Assembly: GCA_002368735.1 (NCBI GenBank)
Contig: DFEQ01000018.1
Location: 1-14,002, forward strand
Direction of reading: 5' to 3'
DNA length: 14,002 nt
DNA from: Christensenella sp. UBA3798
GTDB lineage: Bacteria; Bacillota; Clostridia; Christensenellales; CAG-1252
Shown: positions 1-8,364 of the stretch, one piece after another
Layout: every line of letters begins with the position of its first letter
Numbering within the stretch: the first letter of the stretch is position 1
Position numbers and translations under genes: made by a program
Notes under the pieces: model-generated
What the model was told of the DNA's origin: nothing
The model's input: the letters and a program-made list of their open reading frames with translations, nothing else
The model's database searches: none

Positions 1-1145
1 TCGCCGCCTATAAATCCTGTTACCTCGTCAGCGCGCTCGTCAAAAAAGGATGTGACGTTCACGTCCTTATGACCGAACACGCCAAGGAGTTTGTCTCCGC
101 CATGACCTTCGAGACGCTCTCGCACAATCCCGTCGTGAATAGTATGTTCCGTCGGGACAGAGAGTGGGAGGTGGAGCACGTATCCCTTGCCAAGAGCTGT
201 GAGGTCGTCGTCGTCGCACCCGCGACGGCGAATTTTGTCGGTAAGATAGCGCACGGGATCGCGGACGATATGCTCACCACGACGTATCTCGCGTCCAAAG
301 CGCCCAAGATCATCTGTCCGGCGATGAATACGGCAATGTACGAGGACGCCGTATTTCAAGAGAACCTGAGTAAGGTCGCCTCGACGGGCGCCACCATCGT
401 CAGCCCCGTTACGGGCAGGCTCGCTTGCGGCGACGTAGGGCTCGGCAAGATGGCGGAACCGGACGACATCGTAGAAGAGGTCGTCAAGTCGCTCAATATG
501 AATCTCGACTACGCCGGGAAGAGGGTGCTCGTGACCGCGGGCGCCACGGTGGAGGATATAGACGGCGTGCGCTTCTTGTCCAATCACAGCAGCGGCAAGA
601 TGGGCGCGGCGATCGCGGAGCGCTTTGCGGATAGGGGTGCTATAGTTACCCTCGTCGCAGGCAAGATGACCGCGCGTATCCCCGATAACCTTGCCGAAAC
701 CTGTTCTGCCATGTCCACCCACGATATGTTCCTCGCGGTGACAAGTCGCGTTCCCGATATGGATTATATCGTGATGGCGGCGGCTCCCGCCGACTATACC
801 CCCGTGACGAAATACGACAGCAAGGTGAAGTCGGACAGTTTGACCCTCGAACTTAGGAAGACCGAGGACATCGCCGCGGCGGTGGGAAGGATGAAGCGGG
901 AAGACGCCAAACTCGTCATCTTCAGCGCCGAGACAGACCACCTTCTTGAAAACGCCAAAGGCAAGCTCCTCAAGAAGGGCGCCGACCTCGTTGTGGCAAA
1001 CGACGTGACCAAGGAGGGCGCCGGCTTTGATACCGACACGAATATCGTGACCATCATCGACAAGTCGGGTGCGGCAACTCCCTATGACAAGATGCCCAAG
1101 ATCGAGGTCGCGGACGCGATACTCGACTATCTGAAAAAACTATGA
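1..1145 (+). CDS. coaBC: CoaBC (Dfp): phosphopantothenoylcysteine decarboxylase / phosphopantothenate-cysteine ligase, 5' partial
   Basis: Bifunctional coenzyme A biosynthesis enzyme. CoaB ligates cysteine to 4'-phosphopantothenate and the FMN-dependent CoaC part decarboxylates the product to 4'-phosphopantetheine. The frame is open from base 3, so the ATG at 69 is internal. The 22 codons before it (AAYKSCYLVSALVKKG...) match the family N-terminus, and only some 15-20 residues should be missing. Counting from the first visible residue, CoaC shows the probable catalytic His59 (EHVSLAK), the substrate-clamp motif PAMNTAMYE at 106-114 and ACGD with Cys142. CoaB begins near 172 and has SNHSSGKMG at 193-201, AAAPADY and VVANDV. 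Some CoaB positions differ from the usual motifs (GAT for GPT, KVKSD for KIKK-type), but none looks disabling. The stop overlaps priA by 4 bases. Confidence 0.96.
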   Translation, partial: AAYKSCYLVSALVKKGCDVHVLMTEHAKEFVSAMTFETLSHNPVVNSMFRRDREWEVEHVSLAKSCEVVVVAPATANFVGKIAHGIADDMLTTTYLASKAPKIICPAMNTAMYEDAVFQENLSKVASTGATIVSPVTGRLACGDVGLGKMAEPDDIVEEVVKSLNMNLDYAGKRVLVTAGATVEDIDGVRFLSNHSSGKMGAAIAERFADRGAIVTLVAGKMTARIPDNLAETCSAMSTHDMFLAVTSRVPDMDYIVMAAAPADYTPVTKYDSKVKSDSLTLELRKTEDIAAAVGRMKREDAKLVIFSAETDHLLENAKGKLLKKGADLVVANDVTKEGAGFDTDTNIVTIIDKSGAATPYDKMPKIEVADAILDYLKKL

Positions 1146-3337
1146 TCGCCGAAGTCATCGTCGACATCTCCACGAGTGAAATTGATAAAATATTCGATTA
1201 TATCGTGCCGCCCGACCTTGCGCTTCAGGTAGGCGACCGCGTAAAAGTACCCTTCGGCAGACAACACACCGAAGGGTTTATCGTTCGTATGAAGGATAAG
1301 GCGGACACGACGCATCCCTTAAAGCCCATCACGGCGAAGCTTGACGCTTTCACCCCCATCCTTCCCGAGATGATAGATTTGATGTGGCGTATGTGCCGCG
1401 AGAACAATCTGCGCCTCGTGGACGTCCTTCGCCTCTTTATCCCCGCGATGATGCGGGGCGGTAGGGTCCGGGAAGTTAAGCGCCACTTCGTCACCTTGGC
1501 GGAAAACGTGAGTTTTGAGAGCGCTCTTTCCACCTTGAAAGCGAACGCCGTCAATCAGCGCGCCATCCTGTCCGTGCTTGCGGGGGGAGGCGAGTGGGCG
1601 GCTATCCTCGGGGAGCAATACGGCTTTTCCGCCATTGCCGCTCTTGCCGAAAAAGGGCTCGTCAAGGTGTCCGAAGTCACCAAACGCAGAAGACCGCAGT
1701 TAAAACCGGTCGCGGATAAGGTGGTCACCCTGAACGACGAACAGGCGGCGGCAGTACAAAGCATCATGCACGGCGACAAGGATATCAACCTACTTTTCGG
1801 CGTGACGGGCAGCGGAAAGACCGAGATCTACTTGAAGTGTATCGAAGAGGTCTTATCCGAGGGAAAGACGGCTATCATGCTCGTCCCCGAGATATCCCTG
1901 ACTCCGCAGATGATGGGGCGCTTCCGCGCTCGCTTCGGCGACAAGGTGGCTGTCCTGCACAGCGGACTTTCGGACGGCGAAAGATACGACGAGTGGGTGC
2001 GCCTTCTGCGCGGTGACGCCGTTATCGCGATAGGCGCTCGTTCCGCAGTCTTCGCTCCCTTGAAGAACGTCGGCATCATCATCATCGACGAAGAGCACGA
2101 CGGCAGTTATATCAGCGAGAATAACCCTCGTTACGTGACGTGCGAGGTGGCGGAGATCCGCCGCGCCTACAACGGCGCCAAGCTCGTGCTCGGCAGCGCG
2201 ACCCCCTCCTTGGATACCTTCCGTAGAGCTAAGGACGGCGAGATCGGGCTCATCACTCTGCGGAGCCGCGTAAACGGCACGAGTATGCCCGAAGTGCGCG
2301 TCGTGGATATGTGCTTGGAGATACGTTCGGGCAATAACGGCATCCTTTCCGCCGAACTGGTGGACAGGCTCGGGCGAACCCTCAAAGACGGCAACCAAAG
2401 TATGATCTTCCTCAATCGTCGCGGCTTTGCTTCCTTTATGATATGCAAAAAGTGCGGCAAGGTCATGAAGTGCGAAGATTGCGACGTGTCGTTGACCTGG
2501 CATAAAGAGGACAATCTCCTCAAATGCCACTATTGCGGCAGACCATACGTCGTCCCCGATAAGTGCCCCGCTTGCGGCGAGAGCGATATGCGCCTCGGCA
2601 GGGTCGGTACCGAAAGGGTCATCGAGGAGATACACCGACTATTTCCCTCGGCACGCACCCTCCGCATGGATAAAGACACCACCCGCAAAAAGGGTAGTTA
2701 CGACGAGATCCTCTCGGCGTTCCGTATGGGGGAGGCGGATATCCTCGTCGGCACCCAGATGATAGTCAAAGGGCACGACTTTCCCAACGTGACCTTGGTA
2801 GGCATTTTGGACGCCGATATGAGCCTCTATTACGAGGATTATCACAGCGCCGAGCGCACCTTCCAGCTCGTCACGCAGATGAGCGGCAGGGCAGGCAGAG
2901 CGGATAAGCCCGGGGTCGTGGTACTCCAAACCTATTCCCCCCGCCACTACGTCTTTGCTTACGCGCGGGATAACGATTACGAAGGGTTCTTTCGCAAGGA
3001 GATCAATATCCGCGAAGTAACGAACTTCCCGCCCTTCACCAAGATAGTACGTGTGCTTTCGTCAAGCGAGGATGAGGAACGCGCCCTCGGCGTGACCAAG
3101 TCGATGCTCGCCAAGATACGCGCGTATCAAAAGGAGCACCCCGAGCGCTTCGTCGCGGTATCGGGGATGAAGTCACCGGTCAAGAAGATCGAAGGCAAAT
3201 ACCGCTATCAGATCATCATGCGACTGACGAGACCGGAAGAAACAGACACCCTCTTTCACGTCTACGAGATCGTGAATGCGGAAGATAAGAAAAACGTTAG
3301 CGTATTCGTGGAGATCAATCCGCAGAATATGAATTGA
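1142..3337 (+). CDS. priA: PriA: primosomal protein N', replication restart helicase
   Basis: Superfamily 2 DNA helicase that binds stalled or repaired forks and helps reload the replicative helicase. At 731 residues it is close to E. coli PriA and shorter than B. subtilis PriA. An N-terminal DNA-binding region (about 1-190) precedes the helicase core. Visible motifs are Walker A GVTGSGKT (220-227), DEEH (316-319), GSATPS (motif III), VGTQMIVKGHDFP (motif V) and MSGRAGR (580-586, motif VI). Eight cysteines in four pairs (435/438, 444/447, 462/465, 475/478) form the two zinc sites typical of PriA. The ATG at 1142 overlaps the coaBC stop (ATGA). I see no Shine-Dalgarno site before it, so it probably depends on termination-reinitiation coupling to coaBC. 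The set appears complete and functional. Confidence 0.98.
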   Translation: MIAEVIVDISTSEIDKIFDYIVPPDLALQVGDRVKVPFGRQHTEGFIVRMKDKADTTHPLKPITAKLDAFTPILPEMIDLMWRMCRENNLRLVDVLRLFIPAMMRGGRVREVKRHFVTLAENVSFESALSTLKANAVNQRAILSVLAGGGEWAAILGEQYGFSAIAALAEKGLVKVSEVTKRRRPQLKPVADKVVTLNDEQAAAVQSIMHGDKDINLLFGVTGSGKTEIYLKCIEEVLSEGKTAIMLVPEISLTPQMMGRFRARFGDKVAVLHSGLSDGERYDEWVRLLRGDAVIAIGARSAVFAPLKNVGIIIIDEEHDGSYISENNPRYVTCEVAEIRRAYNGAKLVLGSATPSLDTFRRAKDGEIGLITLRSRVNGTSMPEVRVVDMCLEIRSGNNGILSAELVDRLGRTLKDGNQSMIFLNRRGFASFMICKKCGKVMKCEDCDVSLTWHKEDNLLKCHYCGRPYVVPDKCPACGESDMRLGRVGTERVIEEIHRLFPSARTLRMDKDTTRKKGSYDEILSAFRMGEADILVGTQMIVKGHDFPNVTLVGILDADMSLYYEDYHSAERTFQLVTQMSGRAGRADKPGVVVLQTYSPRHYVFAYARDNDYEGFFRKEINIREVTNFPPFTKIVRVLSSSEDEERALGVTKSMLAKIRAYQKEHPERFVAVSGMKSPVKKIEGKYRYQIIMRLTRPEETDTLFHVYEIVNAEDKKNVSVFVEINPQNMN

Positions 3338-3353
3338 GAAAAGGAGAAAAAAG

Positions 3354-3827
3354 ATGGCTGTACGTGATATCGTAAAGGACGGCGAACCCCTGCTGAGAAA
3401 GAAGTCGAGACCCGTGGAAAACTTTGACGCCAAACTGCATATCCTCTTGGACGATATGCTCGAGACCATGATCGCAGCAAACGGCGTTGGAATCGCTGCG
3501 CCGCAGGTGGGTATCCTTCGTCAGGCGGTGATATGCGAGCTTGAAGTAGAAGGACAGGAAGAAGGGGAAATATTTGAGATGATAAACCCCGTTATCATCG
3601 CAAAGAAAGGCAAACAGGTAGGCCCCGAAGGGTGCCTTTCCGTCCCCGGTAAGCGTTGCGACGTCCTTCGTCCCGAGACGATAACGGTCACATATCAAGA
3701 CCGCTTCGGCGAGAAGAAGGAGAGGGTTCTCTCAGGTTTTAACGCCGTCGTTGCCTCGCACGAGATAGACCATTTGAGCGGCATCCTCTTTTACGACAAA
3801 GAGGTCAAAGTGCCCAAGAAGAAATAA
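3354..3827 (+). CDS. def: Def: peptide deformylase
   Basis: Metalloenzyme that removes the N-formyl group from nascent proteins at the ribosome. All three signature motifs are present: GVGIAAPQ (44-51), EGCLS (92-96, metal ligand Cys94) and HEIDH (136-140, metal ligands His136 and His140, catalytic Glu137). The 157-residue length fits a compact deformylase without N-terminal extension. The ATG follows an AAGGAG-type site 16 bases after priA. It is paired with fmt, which adds the formyl group; the def-fmt pair is a conserved bacterial arrangement. Confidence 0.98.
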   Translation: MAVRDIVKDGEPLLRKKSRPVENFDAKLHILLDDMLETMIAANGVGIAAPQVGILRQAVICELEVEGQEEGEIFEMINPVIIAKKGKQVGPEGCLSVPGKRCDVLRPETITVTYQDRFGEKKERVLSGFNAVVASHEIDHLSGILFYDKEVKVPKKK

Positions 3828-3836
3828 GGAGAAACC

Positions 3837-4751
3837 ATGAGAGTATTGTTCCTCGGCACACCCGATTTCGCCATCCCGTCGCTCAGGGCGATACTTTCCT
3901 CGCGCCATGATATCATCGGCGTGATCACTCAGCCGGATAAGCAGGGTAAGCGCCTCGTAATGACCCCGCCTGCCGTAAAGGTGGAAGCGCAGAAGATGGG
4001 GCTCCCCGTCTATCAATTCGCATCTCTTCGCAAGGAAGGGGTGGAGCTCGTCCGTTCGCTCGCGCCCGACGTGATGGTCACGGCTGCCTTCGGACAGATA
4101 CTATCGCGTGAACTTTTGACGATACCGCGTTTCGGCGTTTTTAACGTACACGGCTCACTTCTCCCAAAGTATCGCGGCGCCAGCCCCATTCAGTCGTGCT
4201 TGCTGAACGGAGACACTGTTACGGGCGTCACCATCATGCGCACCGCCTACGAGGTGGATAGCGGCGATATCATCTTGAAAAAGGAGCTCCCCATCCTTCC
4301 CGAGGATAATGCGGGCACTCTCTTTGATAAGATCGCGGCTCTCGGCGCGGAGGGCATCCTGGAGGCGCTGGACCTTCTGGAAAAGGGCGAAATAACCTAT
4401 ACGCCGCAGGATAGCTCACAAGCCACTTTTTGTAAGATGATAGAAAAAGCGGATGCCGAGATAACCTCTTCCGTCACCGCAGGGCAGGCGATGAATATGG
4501 TTCGCGCCTATACGCCGTGGCCCGTAGCCTTCGTCACGATAGGGGAGGAGCGATTGCGCATCTTTCACGTTGAGGCGGCGGCAAAGAAGGGGGAGAGCGG
4601 CACCTTTTACGCCGAGAACGGCGAATTGTACCTAAACCTGTCGGAGGGCGCTCTCCGTTTGTCGGTCGTCCAGGCAGAGGGCAAAAAGCAGATGTCGGGG
4701 CGTGAATACCTTATGGGGCATAGGAGTATCATCGAAAGGAGCATCAGATGA
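3837..4751 (+). CDS. fmt: Fmt: methionyl-tRNA formyltransferase
   Basis: Transfers a formyl group from 10-formyltetrahydrofolate to the amino group of Met-tRNA(fMet), allowing normal initiation. At 304 residues it is slightly shorter than E. coli Fmt. The N-terminal Rossmann-like catalytic domain opens with MRVLFLGTPDFAIPSL, followed by QPDKQGKR. The active site is visible as NVHGSLLPKYRG, with Asn103 and His105, and DSGDI with Asp141, equivalent to the Asn/His/Asp triad of the formyltransferase fold. Residues from about 205 form the C-terminal tRNA-binding OB-fold region. The AAGGAG site overlaps the def stop codon, with a 9-base gap. The stop overlaps rsmB by 4 bases. Confidence 0.98.
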   Translation: MRVLFLGTPDFAIPSLRAILSSRHDIIGVITQPDKQGKRLVMTPPAVKVEAQKMGLPVYQFASLRKEGVELVRSLAPDVMVTAAFGQILSRELLTIPRFGVFNVHGSLLPKYRGASPIQSCLLNGDTVTGVTIMRTAYEVDSGDIILKKELPILPEDNAGTLFDKIAALGAEGILEALDLLEKGEITYTPQDSSQATFCKMIEKADAEITSSVTAGQAMNMVRAYTPWPVAFVTIGEERLRIFHVEAAAKKGESGTFYAENGELYLNLSEGALRLSVVQAEGKKQMSGREYLMGHRSIIERSIR

Positions 4752-5968
4752 TAAATACCGCCGTATATTACGCACTTTCGGATATCTATTTGAAGGGGAG
4801 CTGGATAAGCGAAGCGACCAAGCGCTATCTGCCCGGATCCGGCGTAGACCCCAAGAGCTTTCGCTTGATACATTCCGTTGTTGAAAGGGATTTTTTGGCG
4901 GAGTATCGCATTTCACGCTTGACGGACCGCGCACCCAAGACTTCGGCAAAGATAATCTTAAAGATAGGAATGGCGCTGCTCGACGTTTTTGATATGCCCG
5001 AGTACGCCGCTGTCAACGACGTGATAGAGATGACGAAAAGTTTGGGGAAGCAGGGACTATGCGGCTTTGTGAACGCCGTACTGCGCCGCTATATCAAAGA
5101 AGGTCGCGCGCTATATCCCGAGGACCCCGTCGAGAACCTCGCCGTCAGGGCGAATCGTCCCCTTTGGCAGGTCAAAAGGTATATCGTCGAGCTGGGGATA
5201 GAGGAGGCGGAGAAGCGCCTCTTGACCGTCAAGACCGAGCACGGACACATTCGTCCCGCTCGCTCCTTCGGAAAAGACTCCCTCAGGAAGGAGCTGGAGG
5301 AGAGGGGCTGCGTCTATGAAGAAACGGAACACGGCTTCTATATCAACGGGACGTGTATGTGGCCCGAGCTGTATATGGAGGGGAAGGCTACCGTGATGTC
5401 TTGGAGCAGTATCGAGGTGTGTGAAACCATCCCCTACGAGGGCGGTTTGATACTCGACCTGTGCGCCGCTCCCGGAGGGAAGAGCGTTTATCTTTCCGAA
5501 AAGTTCGATGCGAAAGTGGTCTCTTGCGACCAATATATCCATCGCGTAAAGTTGATCAACGATTACGCGCAGAAGTTCAACGCAAAGAAGATATCCACTA
5601 TCCTTCTCGACGCTCGCGAACTTATCCCCGAATGGAAAGAGAAGTTCTCGCTCGTTCTACTCGACGCGCCTTGCTCGGGCTTCGGCTCGCTTGCTACCAA
5701 CGGCGACGTCGTTCTGCATAGGACGGAGAAGGACGTGGAAGAGATCATCAAATTGCAAAAGCAGCTTATCTCGGTCGCCGCAGAGTACGTCAAGGCGGGC
5801 GGGGTGCTTGCATACGCCACTTGCTCCGACCTGCCTTCCGAGGACGAAAATGTCGTGCGTATGCTTTTATCGCATAATTCGCGTTTCACTTTGGAAAAAG
5901 AAAAGCATACCGACCCCGTCAAGGGGGGAGGCGAGTCCTATTACTGCGCCATATTGAGGAAGAAATGA
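4748..5968 (+). CDS. rsmB: RsmB: 16S rRNA (cytosine-C5) methyltransferase
   Basis: SAM-dependent enzyme expected to make m5C967 (E. coli numbering) in 16S rRNA. At 406 residues it is a little short for the family but has both parts. The N-terminal alpha-helical NusB-like RNA-binding domain covers about 1-130. The Rossmann methyltransferase domain has the SAM motif LDLCAAPGGKS, and the two RNA m5C cysteines Cys309 (DAPCSG) and Cys359 (YATCSD). The second is the expected nucleophile and the first aids product release. The N-terminal domain argues for RsmB rather than RsmF or another m5C enzyme. The ATG overlaps the fmt stop (ATGA) and has an AAGGAG site 6 bases upstream inside fmt. The stop overlaps rlmN. 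Confidence 0.94.
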   Translation: MINTAVYYALSDIYLKGSWISEATKRYLPGSGVDPKSFRLIHSVVERDFLAEYRISRLTDRAPKTSAKIILKIGMALLDVFDMPEYAAVNDVIEMTKSLGKQGLCGFVNAVLRRYIKEGRALYPEDPVENLAVRANRPLWQVKRYIVELGIEEAEKRLLTVKTEHGHIRPARSFGKDSLRKELEERGCVYEETEHGFYINGTCMWPELYMEGKATVMSWSSIEVCETIPYEGGLILDLCAAPGGKSVYLSEKFDAKVVSCDQYIHRVKLINDYAQKFNAKKISTILLDARELIPEWKEKFSLVLLDAPCSGFGSLATNGDVVLHRTEKDVEEIIKLQKQLISVAAEYVKAGGVLAYATCSDLPSEDENVVRMLLSHNSRFTLEKEKHTDPVKGGGESYYCAILRKK

Positions 5969-7011
5969 AGCTTTTAACAGACCTTTCGCTCGAAGAATTA
6001 AAGCAGTTGACGGCATCCTACGGGGAACCGTCTTTTCGCGCGGAACAGCTGTATCTGAGTCTATATGCAGGCAAAGACTATGCCGAAATGAGCAATATCG
6101 GCAAGGCTTTTAAGGAGCGCTTACAGGCGGACGGCTACGTTGCTTGCGGCGTAAAGATAATCGAAAGCTACGTATCCAAGATCGACGGAACGGTCAAGTT
6201 TCTCTACGAGCTCACGGACGGCAACATCGTGGAAGGGGTGCTGATGCGCTATAAGTACGGCAACACTCTTTGCATCTCCACGCAGGTGGGGTGCCGCATG
6301 AATTGCGCCTTTTGCGCCTCGGGACTCGAAGGTTTGAAGCGCAACTTAACGGCGGGTGAGATACTCGGCGAAGTCATTGCCGCCAACCGCTACGACGGCG
6401 GAGATTTGAGCGAGCGAAAGATAACCAACGTGGTGCTGATGGGTAGCGGCGAACCCTTGGATAACTACGATAATACCGTAAAATTCCTGCGCCTCGTCAA
6501 CGCCGAAAAAGGACTGAATATCAGCTATCGTAATATCTCGCTTTCCACCTGCGGCTTGATAGACGCTTTCGACCGCTTTCTCGAGGAGGATATTCCCATC
6601 ACGATGACCTTCTCGCTCCACGCGGCGAGGGATGAAGTGCGCTCCACCATCATGCCCGTCAATAAAAAGTACGGTGTGGATAAGGTCATCGAGGCGGCGA
6701 AACGCTTTTTCGAGCGCACGAAACGACGCGTCGTATTCGAGTATTCCTTAATAAAAGGGGTCAACGACGGCAAAGAGGACGCCGAAGCGCTCATTTCGCG
6801 CGTGAAAGGCTTTCCCTGCATCGTCAATCTCATCGTTCTCAACTACGTCAAAGAACGCGGCTTGACGGGCACTTCGCGCAAAGAGGCGTATCGCTTTTCC
6901 TCTATGCTGGAAAAGGCGGGCGTCGCCGTCACGGTTCGTCGCACGATGGGCGCCGATATCGAGGGCGCTTGCGGACAGCTCCGCGCAAAATATATCAAGA
7001 AAAACGATTAG
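5965..7011 (+). CDS. rlmN: RlmN: dual-specificity 23S rRNA / tRNA adenine-C2 methyltransferase
   Basis: Radical SAM enzyme that makes m2A2503 in 23S rRNA and, in studied bacteria, m2A37 in some tRNAs. The iron-sulfur motif CxxxCxxC is Cys110, Cys114 and Cys117 (CRMNCAFC). Cys103 (LCISTQ) lies 7 residues before the first cluster Cys, the same spacing as E. coli Cys118. Cys336 in GACGQL is the C-terminal cysteine that is transiently methylated. GSGEPLDNYDN is the SAM-binding GxGEP motif, and SLHAA and KGVNDG are also family-typical. At 348 residues it is normal length. These features fit RlmN; I see no reason to call it Cfr. It starts within the rsmB stop (ATGA overlap) with an AGGA site just upstream. 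The usual downstream prpC-prkC-rsgA genes are absent and rpe follows after 9 bases. Confidence 0.96.
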   Translation: MKLLTDLSLEELKQLTASYGEPSFRAEQLYLSLYAGKDYAEMSNIGKAFKERLQADGYVACGVKIIESYVSKIDGTVKFLYELTDGNIVEGVLMRYKYGNTLCISTQVGCRMNCAFCASGLEGLKRNLTAGEILGEVIAANRYDGGDLSERKITNVVLMGSGEPLDNYDNTVKFLRLVNAEKGLNISYRNISLSTCGLIDAFDRFLEEDIPITMTFSLHAARDEVRSTIMPVNKKYGVDKVIEAAKRFFERTKRRVVFEYSLIKGVNDGKEDAEALISRVKGFPCIVNLIVLNYVKERGLTGTSRKEAYRFSSMLEKAGVAVTVRRTMGADIEGACGQLRAKYIKKND

Positions 7012-7020
7012 GAGGCACTT

Positions 7021-7671
7021 ATGAGTAAATGCAGTATCGCACCGTCTATTCTTTCCGGGGATTTCGCCAAAATGGGCGAAACCGTCATGAACGTGGAAAA
7101 GTGGGGAGCAGACCTCGTACACTGTGACGTGATGGACGGGGTATTCGTGCCCAACATCACTTTCGGCATGCCCATGATCAAGGCGATACGCCCCTATACG
7201 AAATTGCCCCTCGACGTGCACCTCATGATAACCGAGCCCGAAAAGTACGTCGAGCGCTTCTGCGATGCGGGCGCGGATATCGTCACCTTCCATCCCGAGG
7301 CGAGCAAGGACGCGCGGGATGCCCTCCTGAAGATAAAAGCGAAAGGGAAGAAGTGCGGTTTGGTCGTCAACCCCGATAAAGACTACTCCCTCGTCGAGCC
7401 TTATATAGACCTCGTGGATATGATCGTGCTGATGGGTGTGTTCCCGGGCTTTGGCGGTCAGTCCTATATCGAAAGCGTATCGGATAATATCGTGCTCTTT
7501 CGTAAGAAGATAGACGAGAGCGGGCGCGATATCCTTTTGGAGCTGGACGGCGGAGTGACGGAAGGAAATGCGGAGCGCTTCCGCACCCTCGGCATTACGG
7601 TGCTCGTTGCGGGGAGCGCCACCTTTAAAGCGGATGACCCCGCTCGCGCCATCCGCGTGATGAGAGGATGA
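7021..7671 (+). CDS. rpe: Rpe: ribulose-phosphate 3-epimerase
   Basis: Interconverts ribulose 5-phosphate and xylulose 5-phosphate in the non-oxidative pentose phosphate pathway. This is a TIM-barrel protein of normal length (216 residues). It starts with IAPSILSGDFA. The metal and catalytic residues expected for the family are present: His34 and Asp36 in HCDVMDG, His67 in DVHLMI, and Asp176 in LDGGV. The phosphate-loop region reads MGVFPGFGGQ, where many homologues have MTVNPGFGGQ. AGGAGG 6 bases before the ATG is a strong ribosome binding site directly after the rlmN stop. The rpe-thiN pair is conserved in Bacillota. The stop overlaps thiN by 4 bases. Confidence 0.97.
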   Translation: MSKCSIAPSILSGDFAKMGETVMNVEKWGADLVHCDVMDGVFVPNITFGMPMIKAIRPYTKLPLDVHLMITEPEKYVERFCDAGADIVTFHPEASKDARDALLKIKAKGKKCGLVVNPDKDYSLVEPYIDLVDMIVLMGVFPGFGGQSYIESVSDNIVLFRKKIDESGRDILLELDGGVTEGNAERFRTLGITVLVAGSATFKADDPARAIRVMRG

Positions 7672-8267
7672 AAAAGGGCGCTTTGATACTTTCACAGCCC
7701 TTTACGCGGTTTTTGGGCTCTTCCTTCGTTATCGCCGCCGACGCAGGCTATCTCCGTGCAGTGGAAAGGGGGATAAAGCCCGACCTCCTCGTCGGGGATC
7801 ACGACAGCCTCGGGATGATACCGCAGGGGGTGGAACACGTGGACGTCCCTGTCGAAAAGGACTTCTCGGACGGTGAACTCGGCGTGAGAGTTGCGGCGCT
7901 TCGAGGTATAGAGTCGCTCGATATCTACGGCGCGATGGGGGGACGCCCCGACCATTTTCTTTATAATCTGCATCTGTTAAAGATAGCGAGTGATTTGGGC
8001 GTCAAGGCGGTGATCCGCGGCGATAAAAGCGATATCTATTATTCCGCGGACAATTTCTTGCTTCCCGCCACCATCGGGGATACCTTGTCCATCGTACCAT
8101 TCGGCGAAAGTGCGCATATAATAAAGGCGACGGGGCTCAAATACCCGGCAGAGGGTGTGACCTTGACCCGAAGCGATACCCGCGGACTCTCCAACGAGTG
8201 CGTCGCGGATAAGGTTTTCGTCGCTACGAAAGGGGAGGGCATACTTCTGATACATTCATTTAGGTAA
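7668..8267 (+). CDS. thiN: ThiN: thiamine pyrophosphokinase
   Basis: Transfers diphosphate from ATP to thiamine to make thiamine diphosphate. The family pattern is clear: an ADAGYLRAV segment, GDHDS (43-47; usually GDFDS), KDFSDGE (64-70; usually KDxTDxE) and GGRPDH (91-96), with the acidic residues that bind magnesium and ATP. At 199 residues it is normal length and includes the C-terminal thiamine-binding beta domain. The ATG overlaps the rpe stop. A GAGAGG sequence abuts the start, too close for normal use, so translation is probably coupled to rpe. The TAA stop is the first part of a very strong Shine-Dalgarno site for the next small gene. Confidence 0.95.
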   Translation: MKKGALILSQPFTRFLGSSFVIAADAGYLRAVERGIKPDLLVGDHDSLGMIPQGVEHVDVPVEKDFSDGELGVRVAALRGIESLDIYGAMGGRPDHFLYNLHLLKIASDLGVKAVIRGDKSDIYYSADNFLLPATIGDTLSIVPFGESAHIIKATGLKYPAEGVTLTRSDTRGLSNECVADKVFVATKGEGILLIHSFR

Positions 8268-8274
8268 GGAGGTG
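8265..8274 (+). promoter_or_regulatory. Very strong Shine-Dalgarno site for the small gene at 8281
   Basis: TAAGGAGGTG is a 10-base match to the anti-Shine-Dalgarno end of 16S rRNA and overlaps the thiN stop codon. Eight bases separate AGGAGG from the TTG at 8281, an optimal distance. It shows that something is translated immediately after thiN and favours TTG over the ATG at 8287, which lies 14 bases from the site. Confidence 0.85.
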
Positions 8275-8280
8275 CGCCGT

Positions 8281-8364
8281 TTGCGAATGATATGTTTTCG
8301 TCCGCCCGCTTTCATTCGGGCAGTATTGAGATACTTTTGCGGTTTGAATAACAAAAAAGCGTAA
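8281..8364 (+). CDS. spoVM: SpoVM-like 27-residue stage V sporulation peptide, TTG start
   Basis: In B. subtilis, SpoVM is a 26-residue amphipathic helix that recognises the convex forespore membrane and anchors the SpoIVA coat basement layer. It is encoded between thiN and the opposite-strand rpmB, exactly the position here. The peptide has Met1-Arg2, then CFRPPAFIRAVLRYF, and ends in KKA. An ungapped alignment to my recollection of B. subtilis SpoVM matches Pro9, Phe11, Arg17, Gly21 and Lys25, with basic residues at 2 and 7 and hydrophobic residues at 3, 4, 12, 15, 16 and 19. Pro9 is the residue implicated in curvature sensing, and it falls at position 9 only if the TTG is used. The stop codon lies inside the terminator stem. 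Standard gene finders may miss it because of length and start codon. A chance peptide is possible but unlikely given site, spacing and synteny. Confidence 0.82.
   Translation: MRMICFRPPAFIRAVLRYFCGLNNKKA

Noticed and set aside
6748..7695. 315-codon minus-strand open frame opposite rlmN and rpe
   Set aside because: Shadow frame spanning two conserved genes and their junction; no family resemblance.
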